From NCBI RefSeq assembly GCF_947179515.1, contig NC_067482.1, positions 73,199,811-73,263,810 of the forward strand: a stretch of DNA of 64,000 nt. The letters are read 5' to 3'. Positions within the stretch are counted from its first letter, which is position 1, and every line of letters begins with the position of its first letter. The DNA comes from Apodemus sylvaticus (Eukaryota > Chordata > Mammalia > Rodentia > Muridae). Shown here one piece after another: positions 21,311 to 32,712 of the stretch. The position numbers and the translations under genes are program-made. The notes below the pieces were generated by a model. It worked only from the letters and a program-made list of their open reading frames with translations. It ran no database searches and had not been told where the DNA came from.

Positions 21311-21949
21311 TCTCTCTACTTCCAATAACTACAGACTAATCAAGTTATCATTCTACAAAGTGGCCAAAAGTTGGAAGACACCAAAAGGGAAAGTAAAAAG
21401 GCCTTTTGAAATAAGTGAAAGATGAAAACACAACTTACTAGAAGTATTTTAATTAGTGAACAAAATAATGGAGTTCATCTGACACCTTCACAGATGCATA
21501 CCATGTACCTTGCTGATACGTCATTGCACACCTGTGCCCCCCCCACATGTTATTTTCCCTTCTTTTCTGTCACATACAGACATATAAGAAGACTGCAATA
21601 TGTCTCTCGAGTGCCAAACTTAATATTCTTTTGAATAGGAAGACAATATACAAGATTTCCCAAGAGAACCAGTAAAATTTGTCATCTGGATGCTTTTCCA
21701 CAAGTCAGATCTTGGCCAGAGAAGGCAATGAGAGTTAACCCATTGTAGTCTCCCAGCTATGCAGTCCTCGTCAGACTGAAGAAACAAGCCAGAGATATCA
21801 TCAATCCAAAACAGTTCAGGCCCAAAATTAAAAAACCCAAACCCTTGGGCTCTGTAGCCTGGGCTTCTGACAGTGGTTGCTAACCACTCCCCTCCTGCTG
21901 TTCCTTCTCAGAGGGCTGGGAGCAGCAATATTGCTGGGTTTTGTTATAC
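21311..21949. other. Unique non-coding stretch
   Basis: No recognisable element; AT-rich with short frames only. Confidence 0.35.
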
Positions 21950-22130
21950 GTAGGATATTTTTCCTGTGTGCATTTCTGTGTACCATGTGCAAGGAGGCCA
22001 GGATACAGCATCAAATTATCCTAGAACTGGGGTTACAGATGGTTGTTAGCCATTATGTCAGTGTTAGGAATCAGACCTGAGCCCTTGGGAAGGACCCCCA
22101 GTGCTCTTAACTACTGAGTCTTCTCTAGGG
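21950..22130 (-). repeat. B2/B3-type SINE
   Basis: GTGTGCATTTCTGTGTACC, CTAGAACTGGGGTTACAGAT, GGTTGTTAGCCATTATGTC and GTGCTCTTAACTACTGAGTC are a reversed B2/B3-type element, moderately diverged. Confidence 0.85.
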
Positions 22131-22309
22131 GCTCTGGCAACAATAGCGATAACCTGATAGGTAGACCCCCTGTGAAGAGGTCCACAGTTCTTGCATTCCC
22201 ACCCAGAGTTGTTCTCTTTTCCAGCCTCCTCTGAATTTCCATGGTACCTGTTTAGAATATCTCAGTTCTAGAACCTTCTAGAATCTTCCAGGCAGTTCCA
22301 CAATGCCCC

Positions 22310-22450
22310 GGCTACTCTTTTATGACCTTATTACTTGATACACTCATTGCTTTACCAGCTGAGGCCAGCCCCTCCTCACAGGGCTAGCTCATCTGTCCAG
22401 GCTTGCTGACGCCAGTCCCCAGTGCCCAAAGCAGAGCTGGCCCCATTTGT
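22310..22450 (+). repeat. Possible L2 LINE 3' remnant
   Basis: TATGACCTTATTACTTGATA, then CTCACAGGGCTAGCTCATCT and CCCAGTGCCCAAAGCAGAG, follow the order of the L2 3' end. Strongly diverged. Confidence 0.35.
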
Positions 22451-24007
22451 CTCCTGTGCTGTGCCTCATGGAGACCCCAGGGCGGGACAGGCTGGCTGTG
22501 AAGGATGCGGGCCTCTGGGAAAGACGCCAAGATGTCGTACTAAATAATGTGGAACAGGGCAAGGCTAGTTGGGGTTTCTCTTCTAAATGAAACTTTCAAT
22601 CACGAAACACGGTTTATCTTACATTTCACTGCACTTAGTCTATGAACATGATGGTGGGGTCCCTGAGAGCTAGTCCCGACAGATGTCGAGATGACACAAA
22701 ACACCAAGCATAGTTTTCAAGGGCATAGTTTTCTTCAACATTCATGGCACTCCTACCTTCCTGAAGAGTCCAGTGCTCACATCCCAGTGGCACAAGCTCA
22801 AGTCAGTGCACCTGCATCAGTTTCATTCTTTATAGCCCATACTTGTCCCTGCTTTTGCCTGCAACAGAAGAAATACTTGGAAATCATGGTGGTAGGTACC
22901 AATGTCACCCATATCCTAACTGTCAGAACCTTGAGCAGGTCTCTGGCTGTGGAAAAGCAGACATAACAGGTGTTATGAAGTTCAAGACCCTGAGGTAAGG
23001 AGGGCACCCTGGAATGTCTGGGGGATTTGTGTCATTACAAGCCCTGGGAGAAGGGTAGACCGGTCAGGAAAAGGTCCCAGAGGTGAGAAGCAGGAAAGTC
23101 AAGAAACCTGGCTGGCCTCTGTGAAGCAGGAAGGTAAAGAAGGAACCTTAACTGTCTCCTGGAAGGAATCACAAGGCCCATTCTAAGCACAAAACACCAG
23201 AACAGGGGCACTGTCAACTGCTTACATGTGCACACTTCACACTGTGGGATACAGTGGGGGGTGAGGGGGCAGAATGGCTCAACCAAACCCTGGTGCTGCA
23301 TTGTGTGCCTGGGACGTCCTGTGGCTCTGGGAGCTACAGTCATGGTAGAAGCTAGATGCTTGGGTGTGGTGCATGTTCCTCTGATGACCCCCTACCTCTT
23401 CATTGCCCTCCCCCAGGAAATGTCTTCTTGGTGGATAGTATGTTGCCCAAGGTCATGTTCCTTTTCTCACCAAGGGGTGACCAACCAATGCTGGGAACAC
23501 AACTCAGCTTGGTTCTAAACTGTTTTGAAGCCCCAGTCCAGCTCCAGGGCTTTGGAGTTCAGCCTTGACCATGACAATGAACTTTCCTACTTTGAAAGTG
23601 GTTCCCTCATACTCTTTCTGCATTTGTCATCTGAGCTTTCCGTAGTGGGTTCCCTGATGGTAACTTGTTAGCAAACTCAAAGACAGCAAGCATCAGGTAG
23701 CATTGCTAACAGCCTAGAAGGTCAAGCACCTTGAGGACCAGCTGAGGAGCAGAGACCTGGACCCTAGGCTTAACAAAGTCAGCTACAGAGTTGAGCCAAG
23801 CTGCTTGCTGGGGTAGCCTTAGGATATGCCAATGAAAGATAATTATTGGAGAGTCCTTCCTATTGCAAATACATTCCCCAGTCATCAAGAGCCCATGGGC
23901 ACTGCAACAGTGGTCCACATCTGAGGAGCCACGGTGTCAGGAGGAAGGGAGCCCTGAGGGAATGTGCATTGTTGACAGGGGCCCCGCCATGTTAGGAGCC
24001 CAATGCC
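22451..24007. other. Unique non-coding stretch
   Basis: About 1.55 kb with no recognised repeat. A short near-repeat, CATAGTTTTCAA and GCATAGTTTTCTTC, occurs at about 22709 and 22724. Confidence 0.4.
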
Positions 24008-24165
24008 AAGCCGGGTGGTGGTGGCTCCTACCTTTAATTCCAGCACTCAGGAGACATAGGTAGGATGATTCAAGTCCAGCATGGTCTACAGAGTGAGTTC
24101 CAGAGACAGCCAAGGGCTATATGGAGAAACCTTGTTTCAAAAAAACCAAAGAAAAAGAAAAGAAC
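24008..24165 (+). repeat. B1 SINE, full length
   Basis: AAGCCGGGTGGTGGTGGCTC, TTTAATTCCAGCACTCAGG, TGGTCTACAGAGTGAGTTCC and GGCTATATGGAGAAACCTTG, ending in an A-rich tail. Several substitutions indicate an older copy. Confidence 0.95.
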
Positions 24166-24718
24166 CCAGTGTCTCAGACCCTTGGGAATGGCAAAACCTT
24201 CCCCCACAGTGATGTTGGTAAAGAGGATTGCAAAGCCTTCCTCTCTTCCGAGTGTGAATGTCGACAGTGCCTGCAAGTACAAGTGTTCACTAAGGGCTGA
24301 CCAGAGAGTGTCAAATCCAACTTCTTCCTGCTTCCTCCTCCCCCCCCCCCACTACAGCCTGAGGTTGCTTGCCTACAGGACCTCCCACTGAGACTGGCCA
24401 AGACCTCCCACTGCAATGTGCACAACGTGCTGAGAGTCCTGAGGTTCCTGGTTTTTGCATAGATAATGTGGCTCCATCAGACAGCGTAGCCCACCTGATC
24501 CCAGCATTCACTTAAAGATATGACATCACGCTAAATGGCTGGCAAGTGCCACTGCAGGAACTGCATGAGGGAGCACCTCCCCTCCAGAAGGACGAGAAGA
24601 CAAGGTGTTGAGACCCCCCCTCCTGTGAAGAACTCAGGCCCTGTCAAACACCTCCCCTGTTGCTTTCAGTAGCCTTAACAATCACTCCTTCACCCTGTGA
24701 ACACAGAACACAGAAGCT
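24166..24718. other. Unique non-coding stretch
   Basis: No recognised element. A C-run (CCCCCCCCCCCC) at about 24341 is the only low-complexity feature. Confidence 0.4.
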
Positions 24719-24732
24719 GGGGGGGGGGGGGG
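24719..24732. repeat. Poly(G) run
   Basis: Fourteen consecutive G, followed by AAGGGGACC. Confidence 0.9.
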
Positions 24733-24789
24733 AAGGGGACCTCAAAGACATAATTACTGGCATACATAATTATTCATGCATGCAAGCAT

Positions 24790-24850
24790 GGGTTCATTAA
24801 ACATCTCTTACATGTCTACTGTATGCCAGGTTCCTGAGAGATTCAGAGGA
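24790..24850 (-). repeat. L2/MIR-type 3'-end remnant
   Basis: TTCATTAAACATCTCTTACA and GTCTACTGTATGCCAGGTTC resemble the reversed conserved 3' end shared by L2 and MIR. It is followed by a short GT stretch. Confidence 0.45.
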
Positions 24851-24899
24851 AAGTGTGTGTGTGTGTGGTGGGGGGTATAGTGTGTGTGACAAGGGGAGA

Positions 24900-25675
24900 G
24901 GGCTACTGGTTTAATTAAGATGGGTCCCTCAGAGAGAGGAGAATTGAGGATACTAGGAAAGGGGATAAGGGGGGATAACCAGGCCATCAGAAGTTTCCCT
25001 TTCATTTCTGGGGGCCCCAGGGCTGCAGCCCATAGTGGGTAGGTACCCCTAGAGCTTCCTAGTACAGTGTATGAAGTCCATAGCCCTCCACAAGTGCTGG
25101 GCTGGGCTGGACCCATATCAGAGGCCGGACAGGGCAGGCAACATGGCACCAGATGATAATGCCTCCGGTCGCCTACACAGCCTCACCAGCCGTGAGTACC
25201 ACCTGTGGCCCCAGCGTTAATTGCTCAGGAGTACAGGGGCTGTATAATTTGGATCAAAAGGCCCTTCTTGGTAGAAACTTAATTGTAGCACTTTGTGCTG
25301 GCCTGGGGCGATCTGCTGTCTCTTGGGCTGTGTCTGCTCTCAGCCCCGCCCTTCTCCTCTCTCAGCCTCAGTTTCCTTCCTAGAAAATATTCCCACCCTG
25401 ACCACCCCACCGGGCTGAAGGAGGAGATGGAGGGTGGGTAACCCCAGGGGTACCCCCACCCTGAGTTTTCACTGACTGGTAACCCTCATTTTTTTTTAAA
25501 ATTCACCCCGCAGTCAGCCAGCTGTGCCTGGTTGCCTCTCCATGTCAGGCATGAGTCCTGGGCTTGCAGAAGTCCTGAAGGCTAGGTCAAGGGCATCTAA
25601 GAGTTGCCCTTCAGAAGAGACTGACAAGGAGATAGTCATGAACAGAGAACACAACCGCTGGGAAAGAAGCTTTGG
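24900..25675. other. Unique non-coding stretch
   Basis: No recognised repeat. CGTTAATTGCTCAGGAG at about 25215 contains a homeodomain-type core but no clear cluster. Confidence 0.35.
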
Positions 25676-25679
25676 ACTG

Positions 25680-25900
25680 GGCTCTGCCCTCTTGGAGCAG
25701 GGTAGGAGGGCACTAGGCAGAGGAAACCAGATGTGCTGAAGGGCGGGGTATAGTGACAGAGTGCTGGTGGGAACTTCCCTTTGGTGATAGCTGGGGGTGT
25801 CAAGGGCCTTACAGGATAGTGGGGTAATCCGGGTTTGATCCGTTGCTTACCGGAAGCCATGGAAGGATTTAGAGCAGTGGACAGACATCAGCTCAATCTG
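25680..25900 (-). repeat. L2 LINE remnant
   Basis: CAAGGGCCTTACAGGATAG, then GGAAGCCATGGAAGGATTTA and GAGCAGTGGACAGACATCAG, parallel the reversed L2 3' region (gggaagccattggagggtttt, then gaggagtgacatgatc). Confidence 0.5.
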
Positions 25901-26471
25901 GGACCCCTAATGACAGTATGGGGTGTCAAGTAATGGGGATTTGGCAGCAGAGAAGGGAGCAGGAATCAGCTGCATTGGTTCATTCCTGCACTCAGTGACA
26001 CACAGTAGGTCCAGGTAGGCTCCTGGAGGGAAGGATGGGCACTTACATTTCTCAGGAGATGAGCAGTAGAGACAGCTTGGCTGGATGCCCAGGAACCTCA
26101 AGCTGCTGTGGAAGGGGAGACGTAGTCCCTAGCCGTGAATCACTGTTCACTTCCTTCTTTTATTTTCCCTCAATTATTTTTTTTTTGTTAAACTAATAAC
26201 ATGTATTTTAAAATATACAACTCAGTATTGACATTTCTTTTAAGTCATCAAAATAATTTATAATGGTTAAATGCCTCTTAAAGATATATGATATCTTCTG
26301 AAGCTAAAAGTAATATGTACTCAACCAGTTTTTAAAATCTATTTGGAACATTAAACATGATAGAAGTAGGGGAAAAAATCTCTTATGAAGTCCTCTATGA
26401 GAGGAAATTGTGACAAGTTCCTGGTTAGACAGAAACTGTTCCATCTCCAAGGGAGAATACACTGCGTAACT
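25901..26471. other. Unclassified, AT-rich on the right
   Basis: 26160-26420 is markedly AT-rich (TTTTAAAATATACAACTCAG) and may be an old LINE tail, but no family can be assigned. Confidence 0.3.
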
Positions 26472-26692
26472 GTGACTTCATAGAATGAATTGGGTAGTGT
26501 TCCTTCTGTTTCTATTTTGTGGAATAGTTTGAAGAGTATTGGTATTAGGTCTTCCTTGAAGGACTGATAGAATTCTGCACTAAACCCATCTGATCCTGGG
26601 CATTTTTTGGTTGGAGACTTTTAATGACTGCTGCTATTTCTTTAGGGGTTATGGGACTGTTTAGATGGCTTATCTGACCCTTGCCCACTTCC
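26472..26692 (-). repeat. L1 ORF2 relic
   Basis: The minus-strand translation at 26545-26742 contains HLNSPITPKEIAAVIKSLQP and a degraded continuation through QNSISPS. This matches the L1 ORF2p segment between endonuclease and reverse transcriptase. On the plus strand, ATTCTGCACTAAACCCATCT and TTTCTTTAGGGGTTATGGGA are typical of reversed L1 ORF2. It is a short 5'- and 3'-truncated fragment with frame damage; no enzyme can be made. Confidence 0.9.
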
Positions 26693-28980
26693 TTCTGCTG
26701 CAGGGCTGGGAAACATAACAACTCTATCTCAGACCTGCTCACCCCTCTGGGTACCAGCCAGATTACCAGTGCCCCAAGGAGGTGTGACTGGAGCAGGAAG
26801 CGGCCTTGAACCTGTACTGTTTGTAAACTCTGGACAACTCACTGCTTACAGCCCCAAATGGATGTGCTTTCTGAGCAAGTTTTCTAAGCCAGCTCTTGCA
26901 GGCTGCAGGAGACTCTCGGGATAGAGCAGAAGGTCCAGGTGATGGCTACACTCTGAGCTCACGGTCTGCTTTCTATCCCTGTGGGCATCAAGTGGTAGTC
27001 TCAGAGGCAGCAACAACCTGCAGATTTTTACCCCCAGATTCTAACTGCAGCCCTGGCTCGATCTCTTTTCACCGGAGATGGAAGCTACTCTATATAGCTC
27101 AGGGTGGTTCCTGTGTGGTTTTAAATGCTCAGGTCTGCATCCGTGTGGCCACTGTATGTCCCATGAAATGCCCCTGCAGACTCGGGAGATCATCCACACT
27201 TCCTCTTTCTCCTTCAAATGATGTAATGAAAGCTGTGGGAGTCCCCGTGATGGTCACTTTAGGACACTCTGCTACCAGTCCCTCCAGCCTTCCCAGAGAT
27301 CAAATCCTGTGTATTAAATTGTTTCTGGAGAAAACAGGAAACATTGGATACTGGTTGGGAGAGATGCCCCTTGGCCCGGAGGAGATGCCACACTCAAGGG
27401 GCTGGGCCAGTGGGTGTAATAGCTGTAGGGAGCATATGTGGTACTCTGGAATACATTAGGATGCAGAGAAGGGAGGAGGGGGAAGAGCTGCCCTAGATGC
27501 TCTATCCCTTGGCCGTGGACACCCTGGATGCCCTCCATGACCACCCCTTTAGCATAGACGCCCTCGCTCTGTCAGCTTCCCTCCAGCTACTTGTCCATGG
27601 TTCTAACGTGTGGCTCCTTACTGTGTGCACTTGTCCATGCCCCCCACAGGATGTTTTCTCTCTCTAAAGTGGTAGATGTGGTTGGGGACAGCATCTTTCC
27701 TTTGTGTCCCTGCTCCCAGGTATGCGCCCTGAACATTAGACTCCCAGTTAGACCATAGGCCATTGCTTCAGAGAGTTATTGAGACTTCAGAGACCTGAGT
27801 CTCCATGGACTCTCCACTGGCAAAGAGAAAGCAGGGGACAAGTGACCCAGACAGGGTACCAGTGCCTATAACAGAGCCTGTGCACAGCAGGGAAACAAGG
27901 CAGAAATAGTGGGGCAGACCAAAGGGCCCCAGGCTGGGACTGCTACCTGAGCTACCTTCTGGAGCCATGTTTTCCTGTGTGTTGTTGGAAATCAATAGAA
28001 GAGTCAGGGGGCAAAGTGGGGCTATCAACAGAAAACATTTAAACTCCTCGTTATTGGGAACGCTGCTGGAGTCAGAGGACTTCCACGAAAATCATAGTAG
28101 AACCCGTTCTGAGTTCTCTGCCTTGTGTATTTGGACTTTCGCATCCCTCGATGGACCCAATAGGGAGAACTGCAGGTTTCTCTGCCTGAGACTGTAATGG
28201 TAGGCAGAAAGGAGGAGGGACAGAGCAGTTCAGAAGGCTGTGGCCACAGCTTCACCTTCCTGCCTGCAGCTTCCCGGCTGCTCCGCACAGGGCAATTCTC
28301 TGGACAGACTTTTCAGGGAGCCGCAGCCATCACCAGGCACCCACAGCCATCACCAGGCGCACACCGCACTGTTTGCTGGCTATGAGCTGGCAGCTGAGGT
28401 CTCCCAGGCTCCTTGTTGGCCCGGGCACAGGCTTGACAACTTGTTGAAGTTTGGCTCCTGTGCTTATGAGCCTGGCTGTCCCAGTTCCTTGGTGCAAAGT
28501 ATTTCTGTGTTCAAACAGAAATTGTTGTTCACAGCAGGCCATGCAAAACCCCAACAGATGGACCTCAAAAAGGGGAGGCAGTGGAGGAGGCAATCACTAT
28601 GATGACAACACCTCATCTACAGGTTAAAAAAAAACAAAACACCACCACCCAAAAACACCTTAATGATGAGCAAACAGAATTAATGCCAAGGACAGAGTTT
28701 TGGCTGGTATGGCCTTGAATCCCTCTGTTTCTCAAGTAAATAAGTTGTGCACCATTCACTTCTGCAGCTCAAGCCAACCTGATTTCCCCACGGAGCACAG
28801 ACTATGGCTTAGCATTTTCTGGCAGCCACTGGCTTTCAGGATTTCACGCAGGTTAAAAATAAAAACGCAAAGCATTATGGTAATCCCTCCTGTTCTCCCA
28901 GCATGGGCATGGTCCACTTGAAAAGTGATTTTTTTCCCACCAGCTCTCCCTGTGGACCTAGACAGCAACCCTTGGAAGCT
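26693..28980. other. Unique non-coding stretch with the longest frame
   Basis: About 2.3 kb without recognised repeats. It holds the longest open frame of the window (26896-27459, plus, 187 codons), which has no signal peptide, domain or obvious coding periodicity. A 20-bp tandem duplication lies at 28322-28361. Confidence 0.4.
28322..28361. repeat. 20-bp tandem duplication
   Basis: CGCAGCCATCACCAGGCACC is followed directly by CACAGCCATCACCAGGCGCA: two copies with three differences. Confidence 0.85.
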
Positions 28981-28984
28981 GCCT

Positions 28985-29060
28985 ATTTTACTTCTAACAG
29001 TAGAAGAGGAAACTGAGGCAGGGTAGTAAGGCAAGCAGAGACAAGACACAGCACAAGCCT
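28985..29060 (-). repeat. Probable MIR fragment
   Basis: CAGTAGAAGAGGAAACTGAG followed by GCAGGGTAGTAAGGCAAGC matches the reversed MIR core. Short. Confidence 0.4.
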
Positions 29061-29669
29061 TGGGGCTACACATGCAGTGTCTGCCACTCCATAGTTTATG
29101 CTGCAATGGAAAACCCTGGGTCTGAGCTGTCTGTGCATAGGGTATACAATGCTCTGGGTATATGCTTTTCATGTATAGTGTGAGGTTGGTGAAGATACTA
29201 AATGTCACATTCACTTGTTGATGTCCTTGTCTCTAGGACCTATACTATGGAGACATGCCCCAATTCATGTCTTAGCAGTGATGCTAGTCCAGGCCCAATG
29301 GGAAGGAGATGGGTTTTCAAGTGTGATCACTTTAGCACATCTGATGTTTGCAAAAGGCTCGGCCTGCCTCGGTGGGCTCATGGGACTGAGAATGGAAAGT
29401 GGGTGACTTGTGAGTCTGCAGAAGGATTCCTCTCACTATTAACCAACACTGTGTGGCCTGGGTGTGAGACTGAGGCCTCAGGCCAGTTATTCTAGTAAAG
29501 GGCTATTGAGCTAACCAAGAGCTGGCCAGGGTTCAAGTCTCCAGAGGTGGTGACTCAGTGGTGGGCTTTTCCCAAATTTGGGACCCAGTAGAAAATGAGA
29601 TCTGGAGACGACTATGAGCATCGCTGCCAGGCCCTCATAGAGGCTCTTGGTCTCGGGCCCTCATCACTG
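29061..29669. other. Unique non-coding stretch
   Basis: No recognised element. Confidence 0.35.
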
Positions 29670-29770
29670 TGAAGATCTCACCATCTGCTCTGCTGCTAAC
29701 TGGCTGTGTAGGCACATGCCTGGCTCTCAACCTCTCTGAGCCTCAGGTTGTTAGTATATAGCAACCCCCC
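29670..29770 (+). repeat. MIR SINE remnant
   Basis: CTCTGCTGCTAACTGGCTGT and CAACCTCTCTGAGCCTCAGG match the MIR core (cttactagctgtgtgacc, then aacctctctgtgcctcag). Confidence 0.7.
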
Positions 29771-29919
29771 CCCCAGCCTGTGCTTGTATTGTGACTTGTA
29801 TGTTGTGTGTTGTGTATAGTGCTGCTATAGTCTCTGAGAAAGAAGTGAGTGATGGTGCCCACTGGGGTGGAGCTCTGATGCTGAGCTGTGTACTACACAC
29901 AAAGGTCACTTGTCACAAA

Positions 29920-30120
29920 GGTCACCTCTTCCAAGAAGTCTTCCTAGCTAGTGCTGTCCTCCCGGTAGACATCTGTGCTGGCTCCCACACTTCCTCCATG
30001 CTAATCTTTGGGGTCCCCATCCATGACTCTCTGTGACAATGGAACTGTTTGAGAACAGGGCCTTGTTGTCCCCCACAATGGGTCTAGCAACTTTCCCGGC
30101 ACACGAAGGTACTATGGAGA
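29920..30120 (+). repeat. L2 LINE 3' remnant
   Basis: CTCTTCCAAGAAGTCTTCCT, GTTTGAGAACAGGGCCTTGT, GGGTCTAGCAACTTTCCCGG and CACGAAGGTACTATGG follow the L2 3' end. Confidence 0.55.
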
Positions 30121-30132
30121 AGCTGCTTTCCA

Positions 30133-30440
30133 AAATTATGCTATCTTACCTCCCAAGGTGGCCGCATTAGAAGGCAGAGCCCTTAGGAGATAATGAGACC
30201 ATGAAGGGGGAACTTCAACCATGTTAACACTCTTGTTAAAGTGCTCCCAGAGAGCTGCCTCCCCCATTCCATGAGGACACAGTGAGGACACACTATCTAT
30301 GAATGAGGAAGATACTCTAGCTTGATACTGGATATGCTAATACCTTGATCTCAGCCTCCAGCCTCCAGAGATGTGAAATGAATTGTTGCTGAAGCCATCT
30401 GGTCAACCACATTATCATGTAATTGCTGAAAGATACTGAG
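30133..30440 (+). repeat. MLT1/MST-type LTR, old MaLR
   Basis: In order: AAATTATGCTATCTTACC, GCAGAGCCCTTAGGAGATAA, CCAGAGAGCTGCCTCCCCCA, TGAGGACACAGTGAGGACAC, TATGAATGAGGAAG, CTTGATCTCAGCCTCCAGCC. This is the landmark sequence of the pan-mammalian MLT1/MST LTR group. Diverged, no internal region. Confidence 0.75.
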
Positions 30441-30474
30441 ACAAGAAAATGCCCCTCAGCAAATAGTTATCTGA

Positions 30475-30530
30475 TGAATGAGTGAGTGAGTGAATGAATG
30501 AATGAATGAATGAATGAATGAGTGAATGAA
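30475..30530. repeat. (GAAT)n microsatellite
   Basis: GAGT units pass into about eight GAAT units. It may have grown from the AATGAATG end of the adjoining MIR. Confidence 0.93.
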
Positions 30531-30690
30531 ATCCTCAGTGATGCTGTGAGGTGGTGGAGAAGACAGTGTTACCCCATCTTACAGAAGGGGAAGCATCTCT
30601 TTGAGCGTCGATTAGACTGTCACAAGGACATGCAGCTGGTCAGTGGTTGACCAAATTCTAAGTGCTGTCATGGGCTGTGGGATCATAGAT
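30528..30690 (-). repeat. MIR SINE remnant
   Basis: AAATCCTCAGTGATGCTGTG, ACCCCATCTTACAGAAGGGG and GACATGCAGCTGGTCAGTGG match the reversed MIR. Confidence 0.65.
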
Positions 30691-30839
30691 GCAGACTTGC
30701 CCACTCAAAGCACCACTCTGACCCTGGAGGAGCACCCAGAGGAGGCACTGGGCCTGCTATAGGCCCATGGAAAGCTAGGACTGTTTCCCACTTCAAAACA
30801 AAAAAAAAAACAATGGCACCCTATCCCTGTTCACCTTAT

Positions 30840-31155
30840 TTAATGCTCCAAATTTTCTGTGAGGCCTAATTGAACATTCCTCTGCGGACCCCTCGACTTG
30901 GAACAATTAACCGGCCTCTTAGCAGCAAGCCGCTCCCTGGGTAGAACGCTCAGATTTATGTCTCCTGGGGAGGCAGCCTATTAGCTGTGGCTGTAAATCC
31001 CAGGGTCCTGGCTGGCAAGGTGGGTTTTAATAAAATCAGAAGGGACGGAGCCAGGCTGGGGCTGCAGATTTCCGGGGGGAGAGCCAACATTTGCCTGTAA
31101 TTAATCGGGACTCCTTCAAGCTCTGGGGAGATGCCAGGGTCTTAATGAAAACTCA
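30840..31155. promoter_or_regulatory. Candidate conserved regulatory element
   Basis: Repeat-free block with several CG dinucleotides and homeodomain-type cores: CCTAATTG (30866), AACAATTAA (30902, also SOX-like) and TAATTAATC (31098). No open frame is informative. Candidate enhancer by composition only; conservation was not tested. Confidence 0.4.
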
Positions 31156-31547
31156 GGAGTTGGAAGCAGCAACCAGTTGGCAGCAATAGCCGTTCCCAGC
31201 TGGGACAGAGATGCAGAGAGCAGGGGGAGTCTGGGTTGCCTCTTCCAAGGGGCCTTGAAATTGGGGCATCATTCAGTGGACTTAGGGACTGTGAGTCTGT
31301 TAATCTGAAAACTTTCATGCTTGTTGGGAAAGGGCCTCATACCCCCTGACCGTGGACCCTTTTCCTTTAGGGACCCTTGTCTAGAGATCCTGGGGCCTCC
31401 ATGTAACACTAAAGCATAAAAAGGTAAATGCCTAGCCCAGCAGGAGCTTGATCCCTAGTGCTTCTTGGGTATTGCTCTGAACTTGTCCCTTTAGCCAGAT
31501 CTGTACATGTTGGAAGGCCCTGGATGACAGCCAGACTCCAGACTGAC

Positions 31548-31715
31548 CCCTCCCTTCCCCACCTGTCCTCTTTCCTCCCCTCCCCTTCCCTTCCTTTCGC
31601 TCTGAGTCCTTCCCTTCCATTTCTCCTTTCCTCCTTCCTTCCTTTCCCATCATTCCTCTCCCCTCCCCTACCCTGCTCTCCTACCCCCTTCCCTTCCCAT
31701 TTCCATCCCTTTTCA
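31548..31715. repeat. Polypyrimidine tract
   Basis: CCTTCC and CTCCCC runs on the plus strand, interrupted by short mixed segments. Frames across it are compositional artefacts. Confidence 0.88.
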
Positions 31716-32129
31716 CCTGGCCTATGCCTGGAGTCCATACTCTCAGCTCTCTGATCCAGCATCTTCAAGAGGTCCCATGGCATGGCCTCTCCAACAGTGA
31801 TCTGCCGACTGCCTCTCCTCACCTCCCTCCTCCCAGACCCCTTCTCTTCTCAGCATCTATCATCCACTCCCACTGACAGAACATCTCGCACCCCCCCCCA
31901 CCCTTGGCTTCCTCTCATTTTGTCACCCCAACACATCCTGCCAGCTCCCTCTCCAGGCCTCTGACACCATCCCCCACCCCAGTTTCCTCCTCATCCAAGC
32001 CTCTGTGCCCACACTGTGGCCTGCTCCATTGATATCTTTGCCCTTCCTTTTGTGTTTCTCTGTCTCTCCAGTGCCCCTCCTACTGGGCACTCACCCTCAG
32101 CTGTGACAGCAGACCCTTCCCTGGTGCAG
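31716..32129. other. C/T-rich unclassified stretch
   Basis: Continuing pyrimidine bias and a C-run at about 31891. It may be degraded L2 leading into the next feature. Confidence 0.3.
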
Positions 32130-32460
32130 GCTGCTGTCCCAAGTGTTTCACATGTGCTCTGGGCTCAACCCTCTGGGCAGTTGATGACCACAGTGCTGTT
32201 GCCCCCGACTTTCCCAGTGGCTTCCCATCTTGGGCCTCTTTTACTCTGTTCCTTAACTCTACTCTCATCCTCCTACCCAGTGTCCCCTGCCAGCTGTTGT
32301 CACTGTCCAAAAACCAGTATCTTCTTATTATGCCTGTATGCTATCTACCTCACAAATCTGTCCTCCCACAGAGTGGGACAAGAATTCTCTGTTGACCTGC
32401 ACTGACACACAGTAGGTGACCTGCACTGACACACAGTAGGTACACCATAAAAACGTGTCA
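32130..32460 (+). repeat. L2 LINE 3' remnant with an internal duplication
   Basis: TATGCTATCTACCTCACAAA, CAGAGTGGGACAAGAATTCT and CACACAGTAGGTACACCATA parallel the L2 3' end (cagcacttatcac, then cacatagtaggcgctcaata). Confidence 0.5.
32394..32441. repeat. 24-bp perfect tandem duplication
   Basis: A 24-bp unit beginning GACCTGCACTGACACACAGT occurs twice without difference (32394-32417 and 32418-32441). Confidence 0.95.
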
Positions 32461-32539
32461 CCTGTTTACAGTGGGCAGGAAAACGTGTTGGAGCCATATG
32501 ATCTGAAATCAATGAAGGGACTGCCTCTCCTCCTTCTTT

Positions 32540-32540
<1 letters not shown>

Positions 32541-32573
<33 letters not shown>

Positions 32574-32712
32574 GTTCTTTGAGACGGTTTCTCTATGTAG
32601 CCCTGGCTATCCTGGCATTTGTGCTGTAGACTAGGCTGGCCTGGAACTCAGAACTCAAGAGATTTACCTGTCTCTGCCTCCCAAGTGTGTGTACCACCAT
32701 CATCTAGCCCAC
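32541..32712 (-). repeat. B1 SINE with long T tail
   Basis: A run of about 31 T, then TTTGAGACGGTTTCTCTATG, TAGCCCTGGCTATCCTGGC, AGACTAGGCTGGCCTGGAAC and CTCTGCCTCCCAAGTGTG: a reversed B1. The long uninterrupted tail suggests a fairly recent insertion or slippage growth. Confidence 0.95.

Noticed and set aside
26896..27459. 187-codon frame, the longest in the window
   Set aside because: No domain, no conserved-looking motif, no promoter or splice context. A frame of this length is expected occasionally in 64 kb of moderately GC-rich DNA.
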